From Stenotrophomonas maltophilia (GTDB taxonomy: Bacteria > Pseudomonadota > Gammaproteobacteria > Xanthomonadales > Xanthomonadaceae), in contig NZ_LT906480.1 in the NCBI RefSeq assembly GCF_900186865.1, positions 313,501-377,500 of the forward strand: a stretch of DNA of 64,000 bases, read 5' to 3'. Shown here in pieces: positions 53,779 through 63,089 of this stretch. A model generated the notes under the pieces. The model did no database searches and had not been told where the DNA came from. It saw only the letters and a list, made by a program, of their open reading frames with translations. The translations under genes were made by a program, and so were the position numbers. Each line of letters begins with the position of its first letter. Position 1 is the stretch's first letter.

Positions 53779-55832
53779 GCGCCGAATACCAGGACAAGAA
53801 GGAGGTCGATCGCCTTGATCGCTGCGAACGGCAGCAGCACGCCGCCGAGGCCGTACACCAGCATGTTCCGGCGCAGCAGCGCCGTTGCGGTGGCCGGGCG
53901 GAAGCGCACGCCACGCAGGGCGAGCGGGATCAGGGCGGGAATCACCAGGGCGTTGAAGATCAGCGCCGCCAGCACCGCGTTGCGCGGGCTCGACAGCTGC
54001 ATCACGTTCAAGGCGGCCATGGTCGGAACGGCCGCGGCGAACAGCGCCGGCAGGATCGCGAAGTACTTGGAGACGTCGTTTGCCAGCGAGAAGGTGGTCA
54101 GCGCGCCGCGGGTGATCAGTTGCTGCTTGCCTACTTCCACCACTGCCAGCAGCTTGGCCGGGTCCGAATCGAGGTCGACCATGTTGCCGGCCTCTTTCGC
54201 CGCCTGCGTACCGGAGTTCATCGCCAGGCCGATGTCGGCCTGGGCCAGTGCCGGGGCGTCGTTGGTACCGTCACCGACCATCGCCACCAGGCGGCCACCG
54301 GCCTGCTCCTGGCGGATGCGCGCCAGCTTGTCTTCCGGTCGCGCCTCGGCGATGTAGTCGTCGACACCGGCTTCGGCAGCGATCGCGGCGGCGGTCAGCG
54401 GATTGTCGCCGGTGATCATCACCGTGCGGATGCCCATCGCCCGCAACTGCGCGAACTTCTCGCGCATGCCGTGCTTGACCACGTCCGACAGCTCGATCAC
54501 GCCCAGCACGTGGCGGCCCTCGGCCACCACCAGGGGGGTGGCACCGTTGCGTGCGACCTGCTCGACACGCCCGGCCAGTTCAGCCGGCACACTGCCACCC
54601 AGTGCCTGCACGTGGGCACGGATCGCATCGGCCGCACCCTTGCGGATCTGCCGCCCATGTTCAAGATCCACGCCGGACATGCGGGTCTGCGCACTGAACG
54701 CCAGGTACTCGGCGTGGTCCGGTTCAGCGGTGGCGCAGCCCTGTTCGCGCGCCAGACGCACGATCGACTTGCCTTCCGGGGTCGGGTCGGCCAGCGAGGA
54801 CAACAGCGCCGCTTCACGCAGCTGGCTGGCATCGATACCGGCCAACGGATGGAAGTGGCTGGCCTGGCGGTCGCCGTAGGTGATGGTGCCGGTCTTGTCC
54901 AGCAGCAGCACGTCCACGTCTCCCGCGACTTCCACCGCCTTGCCCGACTTGGCCAGCACGTTGGCGGCCAGCGCGCGGTTCATGCCGGCGATGCCGATGG
55001 CCGGCAGCAGGCCGCCGATGGTGGTCGGGATCAGGCAGACCAGAAGCGCGATCAGCAGCAGCGGGTCAACCTGCACGCCTACCGCCGCGCCAATGGCCGG
55101 CAGCGTCGCCACCACCACCAGGAAGGTCAGCGTCATCGCCGCCAGCAGCAGGGTCAGTGCGATCTCGTTCGGCGTCTTCTGCCGGTTGGCGCCTTCCACC
55201 AGCGCGATCATCCGGTCCAGGAAGCTGTGGCCCGGCTCGGCGGTCACCCGCACGATGATCTGGTCGGACAGCACCTTGGTTCCGCCGATCACACCGGAAC
55301 GGTCGGTACCGGCCTCGCGCAGCACCGGTGCCGATTCGCCGGTCACCGCTGCTTCGTTGATGGTGGCCAGGCCCTGCACGATCTCGCCATCGGCCGGTAC
55401 CAGTTCACCGGCACTGACGATCACATGGTCGCCCGGGCGCAGCTCGGCGGCTGGCAGCTGGGTTTCCGCGGCACCCGGCTGCGGTGCGGCCAGGCGGCGT
55501 GCCACCAGATCCTGGCGGGCACGGCGCAGCGACGCGGCCTGGCCACGGCCACGCGCCTCGGCCACGGCTTCGGCGAAATTGCCGAACAGCACGGTCACCA
55601 GCAGGATCGCGGTCACCACCAGGCCAAAGCCCAGCGGCGCATTGCCGGTCAGGGTGACGATCGCGGCCACGATCGTGCCGGCCATCACCACCGCCATCAC
55701 CGGGCTGCGCACCAGATGCATCGGCGACAGCTTGCGCACTGCCTCGACCAGTGCGCGGCGCAGGCCTGCGCCATCCAGCAGGGCAGGGCGCGGTGCGAGG
55801 GAACTACGGGTTGAACTTGCATGGGTACTCAT
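53775..55832 (-). CDS. kdpB: Potassium-transporting ATPase ATP-binding subunit KdpB
   Basis: 685 residues, P-type ATPase. Visible: LVPADGEI and [12 protein letters not shown] (TGES actuator loop), the phosphorylation site [14 protein letters not shown], the KGAADAIR nucleotide-domain motif and the hinge [18 protein letters not shown]. Hydrolyses ATP to drive K+ uptake through KdpA. Seven helices as expected. The Ser that E. coli KdpB uses for inhibitory phosphorylation lies in the TGES motif and is present here. Between kdpA (10 bp) and kdpC (overlap). Confidence 0.97.
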   Translation of the reverse strand: MSTHASSTRSSLAPRPALLDGAGLRRALVEAVRKLSPMHLVRSPVMAVVMAGTIVAAIVTLTGNAPLGFGLVVTAILLVTVLFGNFAEAVAEARGRGQAASLRRARQDLVARRLAAPQPGAAETQLPAAELRPGDHVIVSAGELVPADGEIVQGLATINEAAVTGESAPVLREAGTDRSGVIGGTKVLSDQIIVRVTAEPGHSFLDRMIALVEGANRQKTPNEIALTLLLAAMTLTFLVVVATLPAIGAAVGVQVDPLLLIALLVCLIPTTIGGLLPAIGIAGMNRALAANVLAKSGKAVEVAGDVDVLLLDKTGTITYGDRQASHFHPLAGIDASQLREAALLSSLADPTPEGKSIVRLAREQGCATAEPDHAEYLAFSAQTRMSGVDLEHGRQIRKGAADAIRAHVQALGGSVPAELAGRVEQVARNGATPLVVAEGRHVLGVIELSDVVKHGMREKFAQLRAMGIRTVMITGDNPLTAAAIAAEAGVDDYIAEARPEDKLARIRQEQAGGRLVAMVGDGTNDAPALAQADIGLAMNSGTQAAKEAGNMVDLDSDPAKLLAVVEVGKQQLITRGALTTFSLANDVSKYFAILPALFAAAVPTMAALNVMQLSSPRNAVLAALIFNALVIPALIPLALRGVRFRPATATALLRRNMLVYGLGGVLLPFAAIKAIDLLLVLVFGA

Positions 55833-55842
55833 TGCGGTGTCC

Positions 55843-57552
55843 TCAGTGCAGTCCCAGGCTCAGGTGGTCGGCGATCGGGCCGAGTACCAGCGCCGGCATG
55901 AACTGCAGCACGGTCAGGATGACGATCACCGAGACCAGGGTCAGGGCGAAGGTCGGCGTTTCGATCTGCAGGCTGCCGGCAGACTCCGGCGCCTGGCGCT
56001 TGGCAGCCAGCTGTGCGGCCACCACCAGCGGGATGATCAGCAGCGGGAAGCGGCCCAGCAGCAGTACCAGCGAGCAGCTCAGGTTCCACCACAGCGTGGC
56101 GTCACCCAGCCCCTCGAAGCCCGAACCGTTGTTGGCATAGGCCGAGACGTACTCGTAGAACACCTGGCTGATGCCATGGAAGCCGGGATTGGAGGTGCCG
56201 GCCAGGCCGGGCACGGCCAGGGTGATCGCGGTGAACACCAGCAGGGTGATCGGCTGCAGCAGCACCAGCAGGGCCAGCAGGCGTACCTGTGGCGTCTCCA
56301 GCTTGCGGCCGAACAGTTCCGGCGTACGCCCGGTCATCAACCCGGCCAGGAACACGCCCAGCAGGAGGTACACGATGAACTGCTGCAGGCCGCAGCCGAT
56401 GCCGCCCCAGATCGCGCTGACCAGCATGTTGACCATCGCGATGCCGCCACTCAGCGGCGCCAGCGAATCGTGCATGCCGTTGACCGAGCCGTTGGAGACC
56501 TGGGTGGTCACCGCCGCCCACAGCGCAGTGCCATCGGCGCCGAAGCGCACTTCCTTGCCTTCCATCAGCAGCGGGGTGGCGGCGCTGGCGCTATGCCCTT
56601 CGCTCCACATCATCGCGCCGGTGGACAGCAGCGACATGCCCAGCATGCAGCTGAACACCAGGGCGCCGAAGCGGCGCCGGCCGGTGAACGCGCCGATCAT
56701 GAAGATCACCGCCATCGGCACCAGCAGGATGCCGACGATCTCCAGCGCGTTCGACAGCGGGGTCGGGTTCTCCAGCGGGAAGCTGCTGTTCGGGCCATAC
56801 CAGCCGCCGCCGTTGGCGCCCAGCTGCTTGGCCGCGACCATCGCCGCCACCGGTCCCAACGGCAGTTTCTGTTCGGCCATGCCAGCGCTGGCATCGATCG
56901 GCGTGGCCTGTGGGCCACCGGCCATCGTAGACGGCACGCCCTGGCTGGTCAGCACCAGCGTCCACACCAGGCACAGCGGCAGCAGGAAGCGCACGCACAG
57001 GCGCACCACGTCCACGTAGTAGTTGCCCACCGCCACCTGGCGGTCATCGCCGGCCCCGGTGGTCGCCGCAGCCTGCGGCGCGCGCGAGAACAACGCGCGC
57101 AGCGTCGCCACCGCCAGCGCCAGGCCCATCATCGGCGTCACCACCTGCAGGCCGGTGATGCCGGCCATCTGCGAGAAGTAGGACAGCTGCGCCTGGCCCG
57201 AATAGTGCTGCTGGTTGGTGTTGGTCAGGAACGAGATCATCGTGTGCAGCGCGGTGTCCCAGCGCATGTTCGGGATCTGGTCCGGGTTCAACGGCAACCA
57301 GGCCTGGGTCATGAACACCGCCTGGGTCAGCACCGCGACCACCACGTTGCTCAGCACGAAGGCCAGCACGTAGCCGCGCCAGGACATGGCGCGCGACGGA
57401 TCGACCCCGAACACCCTGTACAGCGGCTTCTCGATCCAGTGGAACAGCACGTCGACCTTCATCGGCGTGCCGCGCATCACGCGCGCCAGGTACAGGCCCA
57501 GCGGCCACGCCAGCAGCAGGCTGGCGGCAATAATCACAAGCATCTCAGTCAT
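55843..57552 (-). CDS. kdpA: Potassium-transporting ATPase subunit KdpA
   Basis: 569 residues, about ten helices in four channel-like repeats with selectivity-filter Gly-rich segments such as [48 protein letters not shown] and [18 protein letters not shown]. The K+-binding channel subunit, related to Trk/Ktr/KcsA. First large gene after kdpF (12 bp gap). Confidence 0.97.
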   Translation of the reverse strand: MTEMLVIIAASLLLAWPLGLYLARVMRGTPMKVDVLFHWIEKPLYRVFGVDPSRAMSWRGYVLAFVLSNVVVAVLTQAVFMTQAWLPLNPDQIPNMRWDTALHTMISFLTNTNQQHYSGQAQLSYFSQMAGITGLQVVTPMMGLALAVATLRALFSRAPQAAATTGAGDDRQVAVGNYYVDVVRLCVRFLLPLCLVWTLVLTSQGVPSTMAGGPQATPIDASAGMAEQKLPLGPVAAMVAAKQLGANGGGWYGPNSSFPLENPTPLSNALEIVGILLVPMAVIFMIGAFTGRRRFGALVFSCMLGMSLLSTGAMMWSEGHSASAATPLLMEGKEVRFGADGTALWAAVTTQVSNGSVNGMHDSLAPLSGGIAMVNMLVSAIWGGIGCGLQQFIVYLLLGVFLAGLMTGRTPELFGRKLETPQVRLLALLVLLQPITLLVFTAITLAVPGLAGTSNPGFHGISQVFYEYVSAYANNGSGFEGLGDATLWWNLSCSLVLLLGRFPLLIIPLVVAAQLAAKRQAPESAGSLQIETPTFALTLVSVIVILTVLQFMPALVLGPIADHLSLGLH

Positions 57553-57564
57553 GGCCGGCTCCGC

Positions 57565-57657
57565 TCAGAACGACTCGGGCCGCAGCACGACATAAAGGAG
57601 ATAGGCGGCGGCAACCAGCACCAGCACGCCACACAACAACGACAGCCAGGGGGACAT
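57565..57657 (-). CDS. kdpF: Kdp complex small subunit KdpF
   Basis: 30 residues from ATG 57657: one helix (LLCGVLVLVAAAYLLYVVLRPE), matching the 29-residue E. coli KdpF in size and the L-Y-x-V-x-x-P-E-x-F end. A longer frame reaches 57762 but its N-terminal part is basic junk. Stabilises the KdpABC complex; often missed because of its size. Confidence 0.9.
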   Translation of the reverse strand: MSPWLSLLCGVLVLVAAAYLLYVVLRPESF

Positions 57658-57746
57658 TGCAATAGCGTCCTGGTGGAACCCCTCCACCTCAGGCCGCCAT
57701 CGTCGTCCTGCCCCCCATAAACGCACTACGCGCCGGACCGGGCCGA

Positions 57747-57765
57747 CGCGTAAAGAGTGCATAAA
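57747..57765 (-). promoter_or_regulatory. Candidate KdpE-binding box upstream of kdpF
   Basis: The minus strand reads TTTATGCACTCTTTACGCG, similar (about 13 of 19 positions) to the TTTATA...TTTTTACA site protected by KdpE in E. coli, as I remember it. About 90 bp upstream of kdpF, followed by GC-rich sequence as in E. coli. Comparison is by eye. Confidence 0.45.
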
Positions 57766-57796
57766 TTCCGTGGGCTAACCCGTAACCAGGCCCGGG

Positions 57797-57819
57797 GTAG
57801 CGCCGGGCCATGCCCGGCG
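57797..57819 (+). repeat. SMAG element
   Basis: GTAG followed by stem CGCCGGGC / GCCCGGCG with a CAT loop; near-identical to 18821-18843. Lies between the kdp promoter and the stop of the DUF4124 gene. Confidence 0.85.
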
Positions 57820-57831
57820 GAGGCAGCGCCG

Positions 57832-58497
57832 TCAGCCCGCCGGAGCGTCCGCCGGCACCAGCCCCTTCAGCTCGCGATAGCGCTGCAGGGTGCTGTCGAT
57901 CTCGGCCTTCAACGCCTGTTGCTGCTGCACCAGCCCGGCCTGCAGGCGCTGCTGCGCCTGCAGCTGCGCATGCCGCTTGCGGATCGCCTCGGCCTGCTTG
58001 TCGGCCACCTTGGCGCCGGCCAGCTCGCGGTCTCCCGCCGCCGACAGCAGCGCCACCAGCGACTCACGCAGGCTGGTGACGTTGTACTCGGCTGTCTTCA
58101 GGTTGTTGTCCAGCACTTCCTGGCGCTCGGCAAACACCCGGCGCAGGTCGGCCTCGCTGCCGTAGGTGGACAACATGGCCTGCTCGGTGCGCTGGCGGGT
58201 CTGCTCGGCCATCAGGTCCAGCTGTTGCTGCTGCGCAGCGGTGCTGGCAGCGGCACGCTCCTCGTCGGTCAACGCGCGCTGGACCTGCGCATTGCGCAGG
58301 CCCGTGCTCGCATTGAATTCCTCGCGGGCATGGTTGACCGCGTCGGCCGGCAGCGAATCACTGCAGATCCGCTCCTTGCCCTCGTTCCAGCAGTACAGCT
58401 TCTTTTCCGCCTTGCCGCTGTCGCGCGACTGCGCCGGTACGGTGAACGGCACGACCAGCAGCAGGCCGGCGAAGAGGACAGCAGGAACTCGGGACAT
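57832..58497 (-). CDS. Secreted DUF4124-type protein with long coiled coil
   Basis: 221 residues from ATG 58497. Signal peptide (VLFAGLLLVVPFTVPAQS), a DUF4124-like N-terminal domain (KKLYCWNEGKERICSDSLPADAV), then about 150 residues of Gln/Ala/Glu-rich heptad sequence. Probably periplasmic and elongated; function unknown. Upstream of it lies pyrE in the same direction, 19 bp before its start. Confidence 0.82.
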   Translation of the reverse strand: MSRVPAVLFAGLLLVVPFTVPAQSRDSGKAEKKLYCWNEGKERICSDSLPADAVNHAREEFNASTGLRNAQVQRALTDEERAAASTAAQQQQLDLMAEQTRQRTEQAMLSTYGSEADLRRVFAERQEVLDNNLKTAEYNVTSLRESLVALLSAAGDRELAGAKVADKQAEAIRKRHAQLQAQQRLQAGLVQQQQALKAEIDSTLQRYRELKGLVPADAPAG

Positions 58498-58516
58498 GAC
58501 CTTTCCCCTGGGTCGG

Positions 58517-59176
58517 TCAGCGGATCGAACGAACGCCGTACTGGGCCCGGTAGGCTTCCAGCGGCTGCCGGTAACCCACAAGTTCCGGGTTGCCGGAGGC
58601 GAAATCAAGCAGATCGGCCAGCGATGCCACGGCGATCACCGGGATACCGGCTTCTTCGGCCACCGACTGCGCGGCAGAACGGCGGTCGGTCTCCGAAGCG
58701 ATCTCCTGGCGGTCCAGTGCCACCACGATGCCGGCCGGGGTGCCACCGGCGGCGCGGATGATGCCCAGCGCTTCGCGGATCGCCGTACCGGCGGTGATCA
58801 CGTCGTCGACGATCAGCACGCGCTTGCCCTGCATGTCGGCGCCGATCAGCTGGCCACCCTCGCCATGGTCCTTGGCTTCCTTGCGGTTGAACGACAGCGG
58901 CAGGTCGCGGCCGCGCTGGGCCAGCTCGCAGGCCATCGCGGTGGCCAGCGGGATGCCCTTGTAGGCTGGGCCGAACACCACGTCGTACTTGATCCCGCTG
59001 GCATCAATGGCATCGGCATAGCACGCGCCGAGCTGGGACAGCAGCGAGCCGGAGTCGAAGCGCCCGGCGTTGAAGAAATAGGGGCTCAGCCGGCCGGACT
59101 TGAGGGTGAACTGGCCGAAGCGAAGGGCGTCGGCGGTCAGGGCCAGCTGCAGGAAACGGTGGCGGTGGTCGCTCAT
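58517..59176 (-). CDS. pyrE: Orotate phosphoribosyltransferase
   Basis: 219 residues from ATG 59176; a much longer open frame upstream is only shadow sequence. Contains LKSGRLSPYFFNAGRFDSG, FGPAYKGIPLATAMA, the flexible catalytic loop FNRKEAKDHGEGG and the PRPP-binding motif VLIVDDVITAGTAI. Converts orotate and PRPP to OMP in pyrimidine synthesis. Divergent from the xthA-type gene; in Pseudomonas pyrE also adjoins crc, a member of the same nuclease family. Confidence 0.96.
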   Translation of the reverse strand: MSDHRHRFLQLALTADALRFGQFTLKSGRLSPYFFNAGRFDSGSLLSQLGACYADAIDASGIKYDVVFGPAYKGIPLATAMACELAQRGRDLPLSFNRKEAKDHGEGGQLIGADMQGKRVLIVDDVITAGTAIREALGIIRAAGGTPAGIVVALDRQEIASETDRRSAAQSVAEEAGIPVIAVASLADLLDFASGNPELVGYRQPLEAYRAQYGVRSIR

Positions 59177-59338
59177 CAAAACTCGATTCATCTTCATTTG
59201 GAGCACAAATCCTAATCCAGCTGGGCGTTTCGCGCTCGTCCGGCCCCGTGTGAAGGCGCTGGCGGGCCCACCCGGCGGACTGCGCAGCCCTGCAGTCAAC
59301 CGGTATGCTTGCCCGGTTTCCCGCCGTAGGTCTTCCGC

Positions 59339-60139
59339 ATGCGCATCATCAGTTTCAACGCCAATGGCATCCGTTCCGCCGCGACCAAGGGCTTCCTCGA
59401 CTGGTTCCGTGCCCAGGATGCCGATGTCCTGTGCATCCAGGAAACCAAGGCCCAGGAAGACCAGCTGAGCGACCCGATGTTCCGCCCGGACGGCCACCAC
59501 TGCTTCTACCGCGACGCCATTACCAAGAAGGGCTACAGCGGCGTGGCGATCTACAGCAAGCGCGAGCCGGACCAGGTCATCACGTCGCTGGGCTGGGCCC
59601 CGTTCGACGACGAAGGCCGCTACATCGAGGCACGCTACGGCAACCTCAGCGTGGTCTCCTTCTATATCCCGTCCGGCAGCTCGGGCGACCTGCGCCAGGG
59701 CTTCAAGTTCGAAGTGATGGAATGGCTGCGGCCGATCCTGGAGGAGTGGGCGCGCAGCGGCCGCGACTACGTGCTGTGCGGCGACTGGAACATCGTGCGT
59801 TCGGCGCTGGACATCAAGAACTGGAAGTCCAACCAGAAGAATTCCGGCTGCCTGCCGGAGGAACGCGACTGGCTCAACGCCCTCTGCGCCGACCACGGCC
59901 AGGCCACCGATGTCGCCGCCGGTCGCGGCTGGGCCGATGCCTACCGCCTGCTCAACCCCACCGGAGAGGACTACACCTGGTGGAGCAACCGCGGCGCCGC
60001 CCGTGCCAACAATGTCGGTTGGCGCATCGACTACCAGTTCATCACCCCGGGCCTGCGTGACCGCCTGCGAAGCTGCTCGATCTACCGCGACGAGCGCTTC
60101 TCCGACCACGCCCCGTTCACCGTGGACTACGACCTGTGA
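59339..60139 (+). CDS. xthA: Exodeoxyribonuclease III (ExoIII/Crc family)
   Basis: 266 residues. The catalytic set of AP-endonuclease/ExoIII is complete: N7, E35 (IQETK), D149 and N151 (CGDWN), D231 (WRIDY), D256-H257 (FSDHAP). Pseudomonas Crc, found at the same locus beside pyrE, has lost several of these, so this copy is predicted to be an active 3'-exonuclease/AP endonuclease. Its stop overlaps the GTG of the ampG gene by 4 bp, coupling repair enzyme and muropeptide permease translation. Confidence 0.92.
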   Translation: MRIISFNANGIRSAATKGFLDWFRAQDADVLCIQETKAQEDQLSDPMFRPDGHHCFYRDAITKKGYSGVAIYSKREPDQVITSLGWAPFDDEGRYIEARYGNLSVVSFYIPSGSSGDLRQGFKFEVMEWLRPILEEWARSGRDYVLCGDWNIVRSALDIKNWKSNQKNSGCLPEERDWLNALCADHGQATDVAAGRGWADAYRLLNPTGEDYTWWSNRGAARANNVGWRIDYQFITPGLRDRLRSCSIYRDERFSDHAPFTVDYDL

Positions 60140-61509
60140 CCGAGGCTGCCAAGCCGCGCCGACCGTGGCAGCAGGTGTTGTCCAACCTGAGCCAGCGCAA
60201 GGTGCTGGCGATGCTGCTGCTCGGCTTCAGTTCCGGCCTGCCGATCTATCTGGTGGGCAACACGCTCGGCTTCTGGATGCGCAAGGAAGGCATCGAGCTG
60301 AGTACGATCGGCTTCCTGTCATGGGTCGGGCTGGCCTACACCATGAAGTTCCTGTGGGCACCGATCGTCGACAAGACCGACGTGCCTCTGTTCGGCCGCT
60401 TTGGCCGCCGCCGTGGCTGGATGCTGCTGTCGCAGCTGGTTGTGGTGGTGGGCCTGGTCGGCATGGCGCTGGTCCAGCCCAAGGGGGGCCAGATCCAGTT
60501 CCTGGGTATCGCCTGGCAGCACATCGTCGTGTTCGGCGTGATGGCCGTGATCGTGGCGTTTGCTTCGGCCACCCAGGACATCGTCATCGATGCCTGGCGC
60601 ATTGAAAGTGCTGACAACAGCGAGCAGCTTGGACTGCTGACCTCATCCTCGGCACTGGGCTACCGCACTGCATTGCTGGTCACCGATGCGCTGATCCTGA
60701 TCATCGCAGCCCGTGTTGGTTGGCAGGTTTCCTACGAGATCATGGCCGTGCTGATGGCGCTTGGCGTCGTGGCCGTGGTCATGGCCCGTGAACCCGCGCG
60801 GGAAGTGGCTGCCGTGCAGGCACAGGCGACCTCCCTATGGACGCCGCGCGGATTGTTCGACGCCGTGGCGGGGCCGTTCATCGCCTTTGTCCGCGAGCAT
60901 CGCAGCGGCGCGATCCTGATCCTGGTGGCCATCAGCGTCTATCGCATGGCCGACTTCGTCATGGGGCCGATGGCCAACCCGTTCTACGTCGATCTCGGCC
61001 TGGACGAGGACACCGTTGGCGCTGTGCGAGGCTCGGTGGGCCTGGTCGCGACCTTCGTCGGCATTGCTGCAGCGGGCCTGGTCTCGGTCCGCTGGGGGGT
61101 GCTGGCGGCGCTGATGGTAGGCGCCGTGCTGGGGCCGGCCTCCAACCTGGCGTTTGCCTGGCTGGCCTATTCCGGCCCGGACACAACCCATTTCGCCGTG
61201 GCCATGGCAATCGACAACTTCGCCAGCGGCTTCGCCGGTACGGCGCTGATCGCCTACATGTCGAGCCTGACCAGCATTGGATACACCGCAACCCAGTACG
61301 CACTGCTGAGCTCGTTCTACGCGATGCCCGGCAAGGCGCTCAAGGGGCTCTCGGGGTGGTCGGTACAGACGCTCGCACAGGGCCGGACGCTGCTGGAAGG
61401 CTACGCGCTGTTCTTCGTCGGTACCGCGCTGGTGGCGATCCCGGTAGTGATCCTCTGCGCCCTGCTGATCCTGCAGCAGCGCCGTCGCCAGGCCGCCGGC
61501 TCGACCTGA
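60136..61509 (+). CDS. ampG: AmpG-family muropeptide permease
   Basis: 457 residues from GTG 60136 (overlapping the previous stop as GTGA). About 12-14 helices; MLLLGFSSGLPIYLVGNTLGFWMRKEGIELSTIGFLSW is the AmpG opening and ATQDIVIDAWRIE the conserved loop motif. Imports GlcNAc-anhMurNAc-peptides from the periplasm for cell-wall recycling and so controls AmpR-dependent beta-lactamase induction. S. maltophilia needs an ampN-ampG operon for L1/L2 induction; whether this overlapping pair is that operon needs comparison with the reported locus. Confidence 0.9.
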   Translation: MTEAAKPRRPWQQVLSNLSQRKVLAMLLLGFSSGLPIYLVGNTLGFWMRKEGIELSTIGFLSWVGLAYTMKFLWAPIVDKTDVPLFGRFGRRRGWMLLSQLVVVVGLVGMALVQPKGGQIQFLGIAWQHIVVFGVMAVIVAFASATQDIVIDAWRIESADNSEQLGLLTSSSALGYRTALLVTDALILIIAARVGWQVSYEIMAVLMALGVVAVVMAREPAREVAAVQAQATSLWTPRGLFDAVAGPFIAFVREHRSGAILILVAISVYRMADFVMGPMANPFYVDLGLDEDTVGAVRGSVGLVATFVGIAAAGLVSVRWGVLAALMVGAVLGPASNLAFAWLAYSGPDTTHFAVAMAIDNFASGFAGTALIAYMSSLTSIGYTATQYALLSSFYAMPGKALKGLSGWSVQTLAQGRTLLEGYALFFVGTALVAIPVVILCALLILQQRRRQAAGST

Positions 61510-61586
61510 TTGCCTGCCCGCCCGGTCTGCGGGATCATCGCCCCGACGCGCCGAGGGGGCGGTGCCTTGCGAACGGGGAAGTGAGC

Positions 61587-61817
61587 ATGGCCGACGTTGT
61601 GCTGCGGGACCTGGACCCGCTGCTGCTGGAACGTATCAAACGCGTCGCGGTCGCCCGCGGCTGGACCCACGAACAGACCTGTGCCGCCTTGCTGGAGCAG
61701 GGCCTGTTCAGCAGTGAACTGGAAGTCCGCTCCGGCTTCGGCGATCCGGAAGTGGATGCCCTGTCCGATGCCATTGCCGCCCTGCAGGCCTTGCCCGCAG
61801 GGCAGGGCTTCGATTAG
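61587..61817 (+). CDS. FitA-like ribbon-helix-helix protein without a toxin partner
   Basis: 76 residues from ATG 61587. The N-terminus MADVVLRDLDPLLLERIKRVA and RGWTHEQTCAALLEQGLF match the short beta-strand plus two-helix FitA/Arc fold used by VapB/FitA antitoxins for DNA binding. The usual PIN-domain toxin gene downstream is missing: the next feature is repeat DNA and anmK on the other strand. It may be a solitary regulator or a relic antitoxin. Seventy-eight bp after ampG in the same direction. Confidence 0.75.
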   Translation: MADVVLRDLDPLLLERIKRVAVARGWTHEQTCAALLEQGLFSSELEVRSGFGDPEVDALSDAIAALQALPAGQGFD

Positions 61818-61835
61818 CGGCCGCGCCGCAATGCT

Positions 61836-61886
61836 GTAGAGACGAGCCCACGTCCGGCTGCCCGGTAGATCCACGCCACGCGTGGA
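61836..61886 (+). repeat. Degenerate GTAG unit and SMAG element
   Basis: GTAG at 61836-61839 heads an imperfect stem; a clear unit follows at 61864-61886 (GTAG, stem ATCCACGC / GCGTGGAT), same family as 10422 and 19158. It lies between the convergent FitA-like and anmK genes. Confidence 0.78.
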
Positions 61887-61896
61887 TGGCGCCACC

Positions 61897-63024
61897 TCAC
61901 GCCAGGTGGATCGCACCCAGGATCCGCGGGCCCTTAGCTCCGGTCACGCTTGGCAGGTTGCCGGCCAGCCCGTCCATCGTCCGCTGCGCCAGCCATGCAA
62001 AGCCCATCGCTTCCACGTACTCCGGGTCCAGCCCGTGCACGGCGCTGGATTCCACCTGCACGTCCGGCAGCCGGGCCGCGAGGCGCTTCATCAGCTGCCG
62101 GTTGCGTACCCCGCCGCCACAGACCAGCAGGCGGCGGGTCTGCGGCTGCTGCGCCAGCAGCGCGTCGGCCACCGTTGCCACGGTCAGCTCCAGCAGGGTC
62201 GCCTGCACGTCGGCCGCCGCGTACTGGCCTTCGGCCATGTGCGCCTCGGCCCAGGCCAGGTGGAACTGCTCACGGCCGGTGCTCTTCGGCGGCGGCAGCG
62301 CGAACCACGGGTCCGAGCGCCAGCCCGCCAGCAGGCCCTCGTCCACCGCGCCGCTGGCGGCGTACGCGCCGTCGGCATCAAAGGTCCGGCCGGTGTGGCG
62401 CTGGCACCAGGCATCCATCAGCGCATTGGCCGGGCCGGTATCGAAGCCACGTACCGCACCTTCGCGCGGAATCAGGGTCAGGTTGGCGATACCGCCCAGA
62501 TTGAGCACGGCGCGGTCTTCGTCGGCCGTGCCCAGCATGGTCAGGTGGAAGGCCGGCATCAGTGGCGCACCATGGCCCCCGGCCGCCACGTCGCGGCGGC
62601 GGAAGTCGGAGACCGTGGTGATCCCGGTCAACTCGGCGATGCGGTTGCCGTCGCCCAGCTGCACGGTGAAGGCGGGGTCGGCCAGCGGCCGGTGACGCAC
62701 GGTCTGCCCATGCGAGCCGATCGCGCGCACCTGGCTGCGGTCCACGCCAGCCTCGGCCAGCAGCTGGTTGGCGGCCCCGGCGAAGCTGATCGCGATCCGG
62801 GCGTCCAGCTCGCCCAGCTCCTCCAGCGAATCCAATGGACCACCTTCGCCCAGCGCCACCAGCCGTGCACGCAGCACCGGCTCCCAGCGGGCGGTCAGGC
62901 CGTGCACGAAGCGGCAGCCTCCGCCGGCAGGAAACTGCACCAGCGTGGCATCGATGCCGTCGGCACTGGTGCCCGACATCAGGCCAAGGTACAGGGGGGC
63001 GTCAGTGTCGGCAGTCGTGTTCAT
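61897..63024 (-). CDS. anmK: Anhydro-N-acetylmuramic acid kinase
   Basis: 375 residues from ATG 63024. ATGs at 63051 and 63033 lie in or at the upstream terminator and are less likely. Family marks: [61 protein letters not shown] and [14 protein letters not shown]. Converts 1,6-anhydroMurNAc to MurNAc-6-P in peptidoglycan recycling. Together with ampG 400 bp away and the M23 peptidase upstream it forms a cell-wall turnover neighbourhood. Confidence 0.95.
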   Translation of the reverse strand: MNTTADTDAPLYLGLMSGTSADGIDATLVQFPAGGGCRFVHGLTARWEPVLRARLVALGEGGPLDSLEELGELDARIAISFAGAANQLLAEAGVDRSQVRAIGSHGQTVRHRPLADPAFTVQLGDGNRIAELTGITTVSDFRRRDVAAGGHGAPLMPAFHLTMLGTADEDRAVLNLGGIANLTLIPREGAVRGFDTGPANALMDAWCQRHTGRTFDADGAYAASGAVDEGLLAGWRSDPWFALPPPKSTGREQFHLAWAEAHMAEGQYAAADVQATLLELTVATVADALLAQQPQTRRLLVCGGGVRNRQLMKRLAARLPDVQVESSAVHGLDPEYVEAMGFAWLAQRTMDGLAGNLPSVTGAKGPRILGAIHLA

Positions 63025-63033
63025 GGCGGGCAT

Positions 63034-63070
63034 AAAAAAAGGACGCGGCAAGCTTGTGCTGCCGCGTCCT
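63034..63070 (-). terminator. Rho-independent terminator of the M23 peptidase gene
   Basis: Eleven-base stem AGGACGCGGCA / TGCCGCGTCCT (63040-63050 with 63060-63070), followed by seven T on the minus strand. Positioned 20 bp after the peptidase stop and 9 bp before anmK, so anmK needs its own promoter or relies on read-through. Confidence 0.9.
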
Positions 63071-63089
63071 TCTTCGTCAACGCAGGGGC

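Noticed and set aside
59177..60109. Long N-terminal extension of pyrE on the minus strand
   Set aside because: OPRTase proteins begin near MSDHRHRFLQL; the extension overlaps the divergent nuclease gene and has no family match.
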